Below are positions 32,231 through 45,162 of a stretch of 64,000 bases of DNA, one piece after another (position 1 is the stretch's first letter; the number at the start of each line of letters is the position of its first letter). The position numbers and the translations under genes were made by a program. The notes beneath the pieces were generated by a model. The model was not told the DNA's origin and ran no database searches. It saw nothing but the letters and a program-made list of their open reading frames with translations. This stretch comes from Spinacia oleracea (Eukaryota > Streptophyta > Magnoliopsida > Caryophyllales > Amaranthaceae): NCBI RefSeq assembly GCF_020520425.1, contig NC_079487.1, positions 127,928,385 through 127,992,384 on the forward strand. Reading direction: 5' to 3'.

Positions 32231-34013
32231 CGGATTTTTCATGAAATACCCCCGAATTTTGGCGTAATTCACAAAATGCCCCTCGACTTTCAGAAATTCA
32301 CCAAATGCCCCTCACAAATGACTTAATACCCAAAATACCCTTACTAATGATGCGCCGTTAGTCCTCCGTTAACCTAATTTTCAAATTCACCAAATACCCC
32401 TATTTTAATACTTATTTCACCAAATACCCTTATTCAGAAACTTAATTCACCAAATACCAATAACTTAAAATTACTCATTTTGATGCTCAACGGCTAGTTT
32501 TTGTGTTTGAAAATTAGCCGTTGCTTATTGTTTGCTTATAAATACTCTTTTTCTGACGGTTTATTGTAGTTTTCCTATTATTTTGTTAATTTCATATCAT
32601 TTTTGTCATGAGTTTTCTTTCAAAATCATCATCCACACCCAATGAGTCCACATATGTAAGAGTCCCAAATAAATTTTGTTATCATGGGAGAAAATTTGAC
32701 ATCCGAATATCTGATACAACACTCAATCTGAAGCTCCGGTACAACATTAAAACAGAAAACACTCCTAAAAACACCTCAAAACGTCGCAACTCTTCAAGAA
32801 AATAGCTACTTCTTTTGTACCTTATTCTTTATGTGACCAATTAATTATATTTACCACGCAATCGGAAGGTATTCCTTTTTCAATATGGGAAATATCTTTA
32901 ACATATGCAAACAGATTAAAAATAAAGCTCTTATTAATTTTATTCTAACGCATATGTTCCAGCTACCTCGGCTTCTATTGCTTCCATGCCACATATTTAA
33001 CGTTAACTCCCTTTTGTCTCTTGTCTCTACTGCCTCCAAACATCTTTCTTCAATCTCCTAACTTTCTCTCGACCTTACAGTCGAGGCATAAAGGTTTTCC
33101 CACTTTTCTTTTGAGCTAGGTCCTATTGACATGGTCAGATTTATGGACAAATGTCTATTTTTGGATTTGAGGGAACAAGAAAAAAAAAATGAAACTAAGG
33201 TATGTTCCAAAGCTCATGAACCAGTGAAAAAACATGAATCTTGGCACAAAGATTTGCCTCCAAACTCAAGATTTTCACATCATGAATCCAAGTTGAAATC
33301 GAGGTTGTGATAAAAATGTATGTGTTATTGAACTTGATTTCTTAGTTTCTTTACCATTCGGACAATAAGAAAATTAAGGTGTTAGCTTTAGATTGAATTA
33401 CTCCAGCTTCACTTACATAAGATCCCTTTGAAAATGGGGTTTTTTGGCCTTTTGCTCAGCTAAAGTGCATTGTCTTTACTGGATGAGGCCTGAACTTATT
33501 GGATCATAATTGAAACTTACTGAGTGTTGTATCGGAGCCTCAGATGGAAATTTCCTCCCATAATATTAGAAATTGTTTGGGACTCTTACATATGTGGATT
33601 CATGGGTGTGGATGATGATTTTGAAAGAAAACTCATGACAAAAATGATATGAAATTAACAAAACAATAGAAAAACTACAATAAATAGTCAGAAAAGGGGT
33701 TTTTATAAGCAAACAATAAGCAACGGCTAATTTTCAAACATAAAAACTAGCCGCTGAGCATCAAAATGGGTAATTTTAAGTTATGTGTATTTGGTGAATT
33801 AAGTTTCAGAATAGGGGTATTATATGAAATAAGTAATAAAATAGGGGTATTTGGTGAATTTAAAAATTAGGCTAACGGAGGACTAACGGCGCGTCATTAG
33901 TAAGGGTATTTTGGGTATTAAGTCATTTGTGAGGGGCATTTGGTGAATTTCTGAAAGTCGAGGGGCATTTGGTGAATTACGCCATAATTCGGGGGTATTT
34001 CATGAAAAATCCG
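32231..34013. mobile_element. MULE-2: Mutator-like element with arms of about 510 bp
   Basis: Perfect 9-bp target duplication 'tttttgtta' (32222-32230 and 34014-34022). Ends 'cggatttttcatgaaatacc' and its inverse. The arms extend to about 32740 and back from about 33505, so each includes the promoter region and the first codons of the GRF-type gene. Iterated 'ttcaccaaatacccc' words fill the terminal 230 bp of each arm. The non-arm centre (about 760 bp) has no recognisable gene. It shares its terminal family with MULE-1 and is non-autonomous. Confidence 0.9.
32608..32805 (+). pseudogene. GRF-type zinc-finger gene fragment in the left arm of MULE-2
   Basis: 65 codons: MSFLSKSSSTPNESTYVRVP, then CYHGRKFDIRISDTTLN. 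The Ser-rich start and the C-x-x-GRKF-x-IR-x-x-x-T pattern match the GRF start in MULE-1 (MSSYSQSSSTMYESSYVVVP). The second half of the zinc finger is replaced by unrelated basic sequence. 'tataaata' at 32537-32544 lies about 65 bp upstream. The inverted arm near 33505-33632 carries a second, more damaged copy of the same start on the minus strand. Confidence 0.6.
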
Positions 34014-34022
34014 TTTTTGTTA

Positions 34023-35329
34023 TTACTTGTTGTGCTATGTCGTTGTAGTATCAACATGGTAACAATAATTGCAAATTTGCAATATGGAGTACTTTGTTTT
34101 ACAAAAATATGCCCACATTATTTGACGGGGTCAAAGTAATGTCAGATCTTGTGTACGTACCCTCAACAAATAGTTACTCATAGATTCTTTTAAAAAAATG
34201 ACTTTATTAAATGTCAAATTACATAATATGTCATCATCTAAATCTTTTCTAGTTAGCATGATATTAAACATGACCTGACATTTAATTAAGAGTCAAGCAA
34301 TTTGATAAAAGGCTAGCCAGGTAAAGAATAATACTCAACTTCTTCAACGCCAAGTCGTGCTCTCTTTATTTTATTGTTACTCCGTATTAAAGATGTGCAC
34401 ACACAAAACATCAAATCACATAAGAAATCAAAACAACAATAATATATTTGGATTTCCAAAAAGACCCATTACTTTGAATTATAAGACAAGACATTTGTTT
34501 GATATCTTAAAATAATAATATGTATGGACATTGTGGTCTAAATGCAGGACAAGATCGAGAATTGAAAAAAGAAATACATGAAACATTTATTAGAAAGAGT
34601 TTTAGCAATATACGGAGTATTGGTTTCGCCACAAAACTCTGATGTGCATAATGTTAAAGTGAACAATATACAAATAGTATGAGGAAACTTTTAATAAACT
34701 TTTTTAATATTATTGGAGACTACTCCGTTGCCATACTTCTCAATTTACATGGAGATTGGAAATATCTAAATTAGTACTTCAAAAATATCAAAACTACGTA
34801 GTACCGTAGTAAATAATGGTTACAATTTGTGTTCAAGTTACTCGATGGGGCAAGTTCTGTAAATTTCTATCAAAGTATCAATAATGAATTAATTAATGAT
34901 GCAAAAATGTACGATATGTTCAATATGCAATTAATTATATGCTAGCTTATTGTATGAAGTTATGAACCCCTTTCCTTTCTCCCACGTCTTAAAAGTGATG
35001 TACAATTGGAAGAAGTAAAAGTGATGTACAATTGGAAATATGCCCAAAAATGAACAATGCATGCCATATGTAACTACTCAGATAACTACTCCACTACTCA
35101 GTAGGAAGTAGTTGGTTGGATCCACAAGCATGGGAAGGTTATAGAGATCACATGTTGGGAGTAAATATGGACCGTCAATCACCTCTGATATTCTACTTGT
35201 ACAACCACCGCAAACGTACATTCGTTTTTTTTGCCTTATACGGGGTTAATTAGCGATGGAATATGCTTGTGGACCATGCAGGGCCGGTCCTCACATTTCA
35301 GAGGCCGGGGGCGAATCAATGATCGATAA
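34023..35329. other. Intergenic DNA, nothing recognised
   Basis: AT-rich, with scattered 'tactccgta' words and a small duplication ('aaaagtgatgtacaattgga' around 34991 and 35018). No gene. Confidence 0.5.
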
Positions 35330-35850
35330 ATGGCTCTTGTAAACAAGGATGTGTCACTTTTCGGAATGACAAAACCCACCTATAATAAAATTGTGCAAAC
35401 CGTTAGTACCATGCACAAAGAGCCTATTTGGCTATTTAAGGCCATAAAGTACCTTACGAAGCAATAGACATAATTGGAAACTCGTATGTCAACAAAACCT
35501 AGTGGTTGATGCATAAAAACTATCTCATGGAGATCACAATGCAAAAAAAACATTTTGACATCAAGTTGGTGAATAGACCAACGTCTAGCCATAGTTAGAC
35601 CCACAATTGTGCGAATAGTCGCCGATTTGACCATTGGGGCTGAATGTCTCATCATAATCGACTCCCTTTCCCTGCGACTTGCCATCACAAATAAGTCCAG
35701 TTTGTGCCGTAGAAGGTCACCCGTCAACCTTTACCATTTTCTTTATGAGAAAAAAATCCACATACGATTCACAATATTCACCCCTATAGGCTTAGACACT
35801 ACATATCATGTCCATGTATTAATTTAAGCACCATACTCATCTTACATCGC
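35330..35850 (-). pseudogene. Decayed Ty1-copia reverse transcriptase fragment
   Basis: On the minus strand, pieces in several frames recall copia RT in order: VNIVNRMWIF near 35790, SAPMVKSATIRTIVGLTMAR near 35620, HQLDVKMFFLHCDLHEIVFM near 35540, then GFCHSE near 35370. The order is right, but frameshifts and stops interrupt it and neither LTRs nor other domains are seen. It is unrelated in age to the intact element at 15712: this is an old relic. Confidence 0.75.
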
Positions 35851-37781
35851 CACTTTTCAATTTCGATTTGTCAAAGTTAATTTGTGATTTTTAGGAATAT
35901 GTGAGCTGGTGAGACTTGATCCAGTATGGGAAATGGTTAAGCCATACTTGGGGTTGGGTTTGAAAATATTGTGTAGACTTCGAGTAATGCGTGGGGAAGG
36001 CGGTGGGGGTCTGGTCGGGCCGTGTTAACATGGAGTACGAAAGGATTTTGGGCGATTTCACCTCGAATTAAACTCTTCAAACGCTTAGCTGATTTCTGAA
36101 AGCTAAGTCCATTATTTCCCAACTCCTAAGCCAAACTGGTAGGCGAAATGTGATTCACATTATGAATGATTGATTTGCTGATTACTAGTCATACTAATGA
36201 GTAATCTCAACAGTATACTGAAAAAGGGGTTGGGCAGCTTAATCATTCTCTCTTTCATTTTCCTAATTGTTATTGGATTTGTTGAAGAAAGGTACGTACG
36301 CATATGTTGTGATGTTAGTGGGCAAATTATCTTCCTTTACTTTGCTCAAATTTGGCCTATATCACGAAACACGTTAGATGTATCATTTGGAAATAATCAA
36401 TTGTATTTGTGGACCACAACCCCGGCCTGTAAATGATATTCTTGAATCGTGATAACGAAGTTTTAAGTTTTATATGGGTCACAATTCATTATATTTTATT
36501 TTTTGTTCTCATAGAGTTATAGTTGAACTCTCACCGTACATGACTTTAATTAACCAATTGGGCACTAGCAGAGGTATACTTAAGAGTTGAGTCGCACGGG
36601 ATAAATTAAAATAAAACTGTTCCTTACGTCTAGAACTTTGAATACTATTTTCACTTTTCAGAATCTCCAATTGAATGCATCATGTATTAAAATTGCTCCC
36701 CTCAAATAAAAAATAAAAAATAAAATAAAATAATGGATCATGTATTAATATTGCTCCCCTCGAAAAAAAAAATTTGTATTAATCTTGAAATTGCCTGAAA
36801 TTGTAAATATAAGGAGTACTCCGTAGTAGTTTCAAGATCCTCCACCCCCTCATACAAAGGTAATGTACCTTTTCCTTACCTATAAATTTATACTTCGTAC
36901 TATCTCCGTATCAAAATGAATTTTACACTTTCTGTTTTAGTTTGATTCATACTCTGTAATATTCTTTACGTTTTGCTTTATTCTATTTTTGGACATGAAA
37001 ATTTACTATTTTACCATTCATTCCCCCACAATATTTACAATATCCCACTCATTTTTCTTAGTTTATTCATTATTTTTCCTTATAATTACCCACCTTTTTA
37101 CACATTTTTTTTATTTTATCCATATTTTATTACATTCAACCAACTTTTCTATTTTTATCTTAATATTTATGCAAACAATAACTGTAAAGATCTTTATGAA
37201 ACGGATATAGTATATATCAAGAATTCCATGTAGGCATGTAGCATGAAGTATCAAATCGATATTAAATTATATACAACGTAATACTTCGTATTCAACTATC
37301 GCTCTCTCAAAATATCTCGCTCTTTGATCACATGAACACATTCTCATTCTCAGGCTCTTAGAAGTCTTAGCCCTACCTTGTTGTATCCTAAATCGATGAA
37401 CGAGGCCTCATATATAGCTGACGTGATATATAGATCTATGTATCTATTTATCTAATGAAACATTCATAAAAATACAATATAACTTGACTTGCAACCGTTG
37501 ATTTATCATGCATGGCAAGAAACACCATTTAATTAAAACTTTTGAAAAGTTAATTTTGGAGAATTATATACATGCTATAATACAAGTATCATTTAATCAC
37601 ACATATATATATACGTGAGTACGTGACCACATGTCCACATTGGTCCACATGGGACACAAAATATAAGACTATGACATGGAGAGTTAGAGACACATATGCC
37701 ACTCCAATCTTCTTATCTCCTCATCCTTCTAAATTTCTAATATTTATTGGTTTTTAACCGATATGATGTACGTGTTTCTTA
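35851..37781. other. Intergenic DNA, nothing recognised
   Basis: Includes 'aaataaaataaaataaaata'-like microsatellites near 36705 and a probable degenerate Stowaway-type end at about 36890-36930 ('ttcgtactatctccgtatc'). No coding evidence. Confidence 0.45.
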
Positions 37782-37790
37782 ATTTAAAAA

Positions 37791-38132
37791 GGGTGGTGAT
37801 AAAGGTCGCAAGTTGCGACAACATTTAGTTGTCGCAATCTTACGTGTCGCAGTTTAATTGGTACATATAGGCGACACGTGGGCTATGAGTCATAATAATA
37901 TTTTTACTATCAATGCAATATTTTTACTATGAAAATATGTAAATAAGGTAGTCGATATAAATAAGGAAATAAATTAGAATATTAAGATTTTCCTAGTTTT
38001 TTTTGAAACATTTAAAGTAGGATATATAAATTAAATATTTTATTTTCCAATTTAAATAATGACACATAAGCATGTCATGTCATCATTGTGACACGGCTTA
38101 AAGGTCGCATGTTGCGACCTTTATTTTTTTCG
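37791..38132. mobile_element. Small MULE-type MITE, copy 3 (342 bp)
   Basis: Perfect 9-bp target duplication 'atttaaaaa' (37782-37790 and 38133-38141). Same ends and length as copy 2, with high similarity over the body. Confidence 0.87.
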
Positions 38133-38575
38133 ATTTAAAAATTAGCTAGTGATATACGGAGTACTACTGTAAATATGTAATATAGATACAAATTATTTTA
38201 ATTGAAATAGTCAAATAGCAGAATGAATGCATTGGAATTGAAGTTTGATAAAAAAACTGAAATTGAAAGATGAAACAACAAAAATCAATAGTATGGGAAA
38301 AAAAACATCCAAGGATTAGAAGAAGATGAAAGCTAGGATAGATAAAGAGGAAAATAAATGACATCATTTTATAAGAATATTTTTGTTTTAAAATATTATT
38401 ATTCCGTATATATTTTTGCAACAAGTTAAGCATTTATTTTTTCACTTGAAAATTATTCTTTATTAATTAATTCTCTATAACGAACCAAATGATCCATATA
38501 ATATATACTTCGTATTTTCTATGAGGATCTGTGAACTGACAAAATATACAAGATACTTTTTGATTGATTAGGCTC

Positions 38576-38868
38576 TGTTTTATTGGACTTATTTTGAATG
38601 AACTTTCTTTGAATTTATCTGAATTTATCTTAATTTTTTTTTTAATATTATTAAAAAAAATCTTAACTTTCTTTTTATCTGAAAAAAACTTATTTTATCT
38701 GAAATAAATTAACTTACTTGTGTGTGAAAATGTCTGGAAAAATAAACTTATTTTTTGTAAACTTATATTATCTGAACTTATATTTAAACTTAACTTAACT
38801 TAACTTAACAAAACGTATTTTATCTAAAGTAAGTCAAAATAGCCGAACATAAAACTAGAGCCTAAAGA
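38576..38868. repeat. Possible Harbinger-like MITE rich in 'cttatctgaa' words
   Basis: Starts 'ggctctgttttattggactt' and ends, inverted, 'ggctctagttttatgttcgg'. The body is a run of 'aacttattttatctgaa' words also seen near 11700-11880. The flanking trinucleotides (tta and taa) do not match exactly, so the target duplication is unproven. Confidence 0.45.
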
Positions 38869-38982
38869 AACCCAAACATATTTAAAGACACAAGTTGTAA
38901 AAAATAAAATAAAAAATGTCATTCTCATTCTCATGGACGTAATTACTATTTTAGTTTTCCTTCCCAATTGCGACTTACAATT

Positions 38983-39253
38983 GCACCGTGGACTATGGAC
39001 CGTGGTGCACATAGAACATAGCGCACCAAAAGAACATATGTGCATAAGCAAAAGAACATGACACTACGACGAAAGAACATGCAATATAATATTTCACTTT
39101 TTTGTTATAAAAATAATATATTACTTTACTATTTATTTAAAACCTAAATAAAAAAATACTCATGTTCTTTTCTCGTAACCACATGTTCTTTCAATTATAT
39201 ACTAGTGTTCTTAAGGTGCACCATGCTCTATGTGCACCATGGTCCACCTTCTA
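38983..39253. repeat. Palindromic element flanked by a 17-bp direct repeat
   Basis: 'aattgcgacttacaatt' occurs at 38966-38982 and again at 39254-39270. Between them lie inverted ends 'ggaccgtggtgcacatagaa' and 'ctatgtgcaccatggtcc', and several 'aaagaacatg' repeats. The direct repeat is longer than usual for DNA transposons, and no A-tail is present. Confidence 0.5.
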
Positions 39254-39270
39254 AATTGCGACTTACAATT

Positions 39271-40359
39271 CACAACGCAACAAGCTTTTTATAACGGTAT
39301 AAGAAAAAAGTTATGATATGTGAAATATTAAAATCGTTTCCATTTTGTATATTTTTTTTAATAACATTATTACATTATATCTCTTTAATTATAGTATTAC
39401 TAATATACTCCGATTCTAAAAAATATTTACGCCTTGGAATATGTGTCCAAAGTATGAAAATTTTGACCGTAAATTCTCATTATAATTATATACAACAAAA
39501 CATCATCACGTAAGGTCTTGTTAGATTAGTCTCGGTATTTATTTTCAGAATATCAACTTTTATAATTTTCTCACGTACAAAATTAAATATATTAGTGGTT
39601 AAATATTGTATTGGAGTCCGTGCAAACAATAGGCGTAAAGAACATTAAGGAATAGAGGTAGTATATATATGCAATGAATTGAAATACGAAGTACGTCGTA
39701 TAGAGGTAAAAGTACTTCGTATGTATCACGTAGTAACATGTAAACAAGATATACATATGTGCATTGAATACTGTGTCATAAACGCAGCGGTGGGTGTTAG
39801 TTATGTATGAGAAAAATTTAATTTGTAGTGTATTTTTAGTTAAACCCCCTCTAAAATTTGTATATAATTAATAGTATAATTATATATTATATTGTATAAT
39901 TTTTCTATTAGTCCCTTCATAAAACTGTTCAAGATCCGCCACTGAATAATTAAGCAGAAGTAATTAGGAAAAGAAACGAAGACAATATAATTTTGATAAC
40001 GCAGCATGAATGTAGTCACTGTGCATGGTCGTTAATTAAAGGGACCAACAATGCATGGGGCCAACGTCGGTTGGCAATGGACTTACACTATCAAGTGTTA
40101 GCACATTGGGTTCTTTACTTTGCCCTTCTCTTTGATGTCCTCATGCAACTATCTTATTCTTTCCTATCATTCACGCAAAATCCTCGTAGTTTTTTTAAAA
40201 ATTAATTAGTTAACATCATGGGTTTATTGAGAGCTTTTGTGATAATATCCAAGATATGTTTAAACTGGAATCGTAATTGATTTTTTGGGCTCTATAATTA
40301 TATACATGTTGTTTAAAGTATACGATAACGACGTGGGTGAATGTAACCTTCATTTCCTA
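39271..40359. other. Intergenic DNA, nothing recognised
   Basis: AT-rich without a recognisable gene or structured repeat. Confidence 0.45.
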
Positions 40360-40687
40360 CTCCCTCCGTCTCGGAATACTTGACCTGTTTTCCTTATCGG
40401 GTCGTCCCTTAATACTTGACCTGTTTCTAAAAATGGAAATATTCTAACAATATTATATTATTTCTCACTCCACCCCTATTAACTCACCTACCCCCTACTC
40501 CATACAAAAAATAATTAAAAATTCAACCCCTACTCTCCCCCAACCCCACCTCTTAACCCACCTCCCACTAACTACATTAAAATAATACCCCACTATCAAC
40601 TACTACCTATTAAATTAAATAAGTCAATTCAAGTCCCTTAAACTCTGTGCCGGTCAAACCGGGTCGAGTATTCCGGGACGGAGGGAG
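40360..40687 (+). mobile_element. Stowaway-like MITE 'CTCCCTCCGTCCC' family, copy D
   Basis: Flanked by TA, 328 bp, closely similar to copies A to C, which suggests a recent burst of this family. Confidence 0.87.
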
Positions 40688-41668
40688 TAGATAGCAATCC
40701 ACGTACGTATAACGCATGTATAATTTGAACTAACGACGTTGAAGATCAAGATATATTGAATCAAATACATGGAGCTGAGGGAGGGGAATTTTAAGTGGCA
40801 TACAAAAATGTTTGACTATATATCCCAAGTTGTTTAGATATTTCGGTATGAATTATCGTCTTTATATCTGTAAATCGTGGACTTCCTCATCCGATCTATT
40901 TGGGTAGTTTTTAAAATATATAAATAAATAATCAACTAGATAAGAAAAGTTTGTGTATGTGACACGAACCAAACTAACTTAAATCTTCCCAAATACTGGG
41001 TGTGTACGCAGAAATAGCTAGTGACACCACTATAAAGACGCGGGTGTAGACATGGAAACAACAAGGGCATGACGAGCCATATAAAATTTTGAAAAGGCAC
41101 GATAAGTTGATAAGACACAATATGACATGAGTTGGCAAGATCAAAATTAACAAAACACAGTAGCTAGTAAATAATTCGACTTAGGCACATAAGAGTAACA
41201 ATATTGGTGAGCTCTTAGATGACTGTTAAGGAGAGAGAAAAATTAAGAGTTAGCTATTAGGTGTGTAATCTGAGTATTTTATTTAGAGTTTGTAAGAGAA
41301 AATTCTGAAATAAGATATAGCTCTTAGCCTCTTACAAATAAGAGTTAGTGCCACATCATTCTTTTTGCATGAAAAAAAAAATAACGTACGAGAGAATAAG
41401 AGCTAATGTTAAGAGTTAGTCTATTTTCATAATTTTTGGGAGGAGACTCTTATTTGGAGTTGTTTCTTAGGTGGCATATGTGAGATATTAAAACCCCCTA
41501 AATAAGCTACAGTCTCCCCGGCCCTTATGTTTCTCTAAGCAACTAAGCACGCGGACTCAGGCTGTGCTTGACAGACCCTTTTGAAAACTGTGTACAACAC
41601 GCAGCTAGTTGGATGAAGCGTGGACATGTTTAGACGAGTATGAATTTTCTGTCCACAATCCATGTACC

Positions 41669-42352
41669 TAGTGGCGAAACCAGAAATTGTAGTTTGTGGG
41701 GGGAGGGGGGCAAAGGTTCACGTACAATCGAATATATTATCTTTGTCTCAAAAATAATACGAATAATAAATTTTATTGAACATTATATTTCAAAGGTTGA
41801 AGTAATATTCCTTCGACTTTCTTAATTTTGATTCAAAGCAGTAGAATATAAATTAAGGATACAAATATTTTTACTGATAAGAGAATAGAGATAGAGATTA
41901 ACATATTTATAAAATATCATAGAGTTCATAATGTAGAGAAAAACAAAAATTGTTGTAAATACTTTAAACATATTGTACATTCAAGTATAACATATTTGTG
42001 AATTTCAAATAAGAGGTATTGAATTTATGCACTTTTACCCAACAAAATGAACTAAGATGTACGGGTATTTAAAAGAAAAAAACAGTAATACGGTTGAATA
42101 AGTAAGGTAACAACACTATTCAAATATAAAAAATACAAGTGAAAAAGAAAAAGGATAAAAAAGAAAAGAAAAAGTGATGCTGCTAGGCTTCGAACCCAGG
42201 AGGATTGTAAAAGTTTCCACACATTCAAACCAGCTACACTATACTTAACAAGTTAACATGTAGTCTATAAATGCAGATTTTATTTTTATCTGAACCATAG
42301 GGGGGCCATGGGCCATGGCCCCCGCCAGCCCCCCCTTGGTTCCGCCCCTGAT
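41669..42352. mobile_element. Candidate DNA element with 'agtggcgaaaccaga' end
   Basis: The left end 'tagtggcgaaaccagaaat' and, inverted, the right end 'tcaggggcggaaccaaggg' match plant elements that start 'CAGTGGCGGAnCCAG'. 'atgtacc' occurs just outside both ends, but the spacing differs, so the target duplication is uncertain. A G-rich block near the left end mirrors a C-rich block near the right end. No coding capacity. Confidence 0.5.
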
Positions 42353-42565
42353 GATGTACCACTTGTGTTCCACTTGTTTCCATTAGTTAATACTAATGTG
42401 ATTTTAGATATGAAAATAAAAGTGGTTGAATAATTACAAAAATATCAACCAATAGGAATAAGTGACGCACAAATTGTATATAAATTGTGGGATAGAGGAT
42501 TTTGACCCTATGACACGAGGGCTCATCATGATGCAACGCCATACTTATGCATAATGATCGACATA

Positions 42566-42921
42566 CTCCATTCCATTTTGAAATAATGCGGATGGTTTTC
42601 ATAATTAAGTGTTTCAGAATAATATGAACACTCTACTTTGTTCTATTTGGTAGATAACTCGCCATACTCAATGCATTCACACTCTTCTTTTTCCCACATT
42701 ACTTACAACATTTCACCCAATCTACTTTTACATTCTATTTTTACTAGCTCATAATTTTTCACTCAACCTATATTTATTTTTTCACCACTCCACTCAACCT
42801 AATTTTTTATATTTTTTTTCTCACAACATTCCACTTTGTTCGTATTTATTCTCTACTTTCCAATCATTTATCTTGGTTGTTGTGAACGCATAAGTGTCCT
42901 ATTATTTCGAAACGGATGGAG
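42566..42921. mobile_element. Stowaway-like MITE (family 'ccattttgaaataatg')
   Basis: TA on both sides. Ends 'ctccattccattttgaaata' and, inverted, 'ctccatccgtttcgaaataa'. About 356 bp, AT-rich, non-coding. Confidence 0.65.
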
Positions 42922-42945
42922 TACGTAGTAGTAGATAACTCCATA

Positions 42946-43325
42946 CTCCCTCCGTCTCTTAAAGATTTGACTACTTGCGTTCTTCAAAACTCGACTTAAA
43001 ATGTAAAAATCTTTAACTCTACATACCATATAAAAATATTTAAATTGATATTTAAATATATTGAAATGATTCTAACAAGATTTTACAAAACTATATTACT
43101 TTCTCCGTTCCGAAAATATCACACAATTTTTATTTACACTATTCACACTACGACTTTGGTCATTTTTTGTGATTCGTATGTAAGGAAATTTTATTCACAT
43201 GGGTGTTAGATTCGTATCGATAAGAAATATATAATTTCTAAATAATTTTTTTTATAATTTTAGTTGCACGCGATTTGAGATATTAAGAATCAAAGTAATC
43301 ATTAAAAGAGTAAAAGTCAACCACG
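42946..43325. repeat. Two abutting truncated Stowaway-like MITEs
   Basis: From 42946 a 'ctccctccgtctcttaaaga' left end runs without a matching right end. At 43099 a third copy of the 'ccgaaaatatc' family begins ('ctttctccgttccgaaaata'), with the body of the 253-bp copies, but stops at about 43325 without its right end. Confidence 0.6.
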
Positions 43326-43358
43326 AGCATTTATGGTCAAGGTTTTTATAGTTAGACT

Positions 43359-45162
43359 TAGGGGTGTTCATTACCGGGTACCCGGCTAAACGGGTACCCG
43401 AAAGTGCGGGTACCCGCAAATGCGGGTAGTCATTTTGTCGGCCCATGACCCGACCCGCGATAACCGGGTACCCGGCTACCGGGTACCCGGTTATCGCGGG
43501 TCGGGTCATAGGGTACCCGGATTCTTGAATGAAAAAATCTCGTACTTAATTTTTCCTATTCCCTGTAAATAATCATGTAAGGATGTAAATAATTAAAATA
43601 ATAAAAACATCCAATGTAGCATTACTAAATCAACTAATTACTCCCTTTCCTGATAGTTCGTTCATTAATGGCGCTTTTTCCAATTTAAAGAAATGTAAGG
43701 TTCAGATTTATCATACCAAAAGGCAAATAATTTAAACGCAAATTTATCTATAATTATTTTTGAATATTTTAAATATTATTGATTACTCCCTTTCCTCATA
43801 ACTAAATCAACCAAAAGCTAATCAAAACCAAACTTTCAAACATGTCAATTAATCAAATTTGCTGGAAGCTTGTCGGCTTGTCGCTCATTAGACTTGGTTG
43901 GTACAGACTTACAGCAAGCCTATTTGGTGGAGGCTAATTTTATAACTCTAATAATTTGATAGGTTGAACACTTGAATTCTTGAAGGCTTGAACTCTTGAG
44001 AGCTTGATCCGATTTGGTGGAGGCGTGGAGCAGTGGTCGAAGCGGTGGCAGCGCAAGTGAGGTGATGACTTGGTGAGGTGGGTCTGATGATGAAGTCAAG
44101 GAGAAATGGTGTTATTGGTGCAAGCCGGCGGCAACAAGAAGGAGAGAGAGTCAGGGAGAGGGGTGAGAGTGTGTGAGTGTGAGAAATGAGAGTTGTGCCT
44201 TGTGCGGCTAGGATGTAGAGTGAGAGTTGAAACCCTACAAAGTGAGACATCAGTAGCACACGCCACTAGGGATGGCAATGGGTCGGATCTGGACCGGGTC
44301 CGACAAGATCCAGACCCAGACCCGCTTTTTAAGAGGTGGATCCAGATCCGACCCAGATCCGCTGGGTCCAAAAAAATCAGATCCAGACCCAGATCCACTG
44401 GGTCTAATGGGTCTAGGGTCGGATCTGGATCCTAAATGGGTCTAAGCGTATTTCTTTTCAAAAAAAAATTTGTCCCTCATTTTTCTTATATTACGTAATT
44501 TTTTCTCCCATTTTTTGTATGTAAACGTAACGTTGCTTTAATAAAACCACTAAATATGGAATATTCGTTAATTTTGTTTATGAAAAAAAATCATATTAAC
44601 CCTGTAATACAATAAGTATTTAAAGTTTCTAATATTATTATGTATATGTCACGTCAAACAATTTTTAAATAGTTTAGTATCATAAGAACTTAATAAAGTT
44701 TAGCACGTAAAGATTGAATTATATTTTAATTTTAATTTTTTTTTTTTTAAAATTATATATATGGGTCTGTGGGTCGGATCTGGACCGGATCTGGATCTTT
44801 AATTCTTGGACCCGGACCCAAACCCGCCTCATTGAACAAAGACCCAGATCCGCCCCAGATCCACAGGGTCTAATTTTTTTGGACCCAGACCCTTAAAAAT
44901 GGACCGGGTCCAACTGGATCTGGATCGGGTCTTGGACCCATTGCCATCCCTACACGCCACACGCGCAATTTTTTTTTTAACTGGGTACACGGGTACCCGT
45001 TTAATCAAAAGAACGGCCCGTGCCCCGACCCGGATACCCGGTTTATGTCCCGGGTCGGGTACCCGGCCCATTTATTTTTCAAAAAATCAGAAAAATACCC
45101 GGTTTATTTGTGTCGGGTCAACGGGTCGGGTAATTCGGGTCGGGTAGTTTTGAAACCCCCTA
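43359..45162. mobile_element. hAT-like element rich in 'gggtacccg', interrupted by a second hAT-like element
   Basis: The left end is 'taggggtgttca' and the right end, inverted, 'tagggggtttca'. The flanks are 'gttagact' (43351-43358) and 'gttaggct' (45163-45170), an 8-bp target duplication with one difference. Subterminal repeats of 'cgggtacccgg' crowd both ends (43374-43512 and 44985-45140). Without the nested insertion it is about 1.1 kb. The interior (43930-44260) has small open frames rich in Ser, Thr and Pro that are not recognisable. Confidence 0.7.
44267..44952. mobile_element. Nested hAT-like MITE 'tagggatggcaatgggtc'
   Basis: Perfect 8-bp target duplication 'cacgccac' (44259-44266 and 44953-44960). 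Ends 'tagggatggcaatgggtc' and, inverted, 'tagggatggcaatgggtcc'. Subterminal 'gatccagacccag' and 'ggatctggaccggg' repeats occur at both ends. 686 bp, non-coding, inserted in the larger hAT-like element. Confidence 0.85.

Noticed and set aside
42180..42245. tRNA-like stretch with 'gttcgaagcct' on the minus strand
   Set aside because: The B-box-like word is there, but no convincing acceptor, D-arm or anticodon stem can be folded; it lies in a transposon-like unit.
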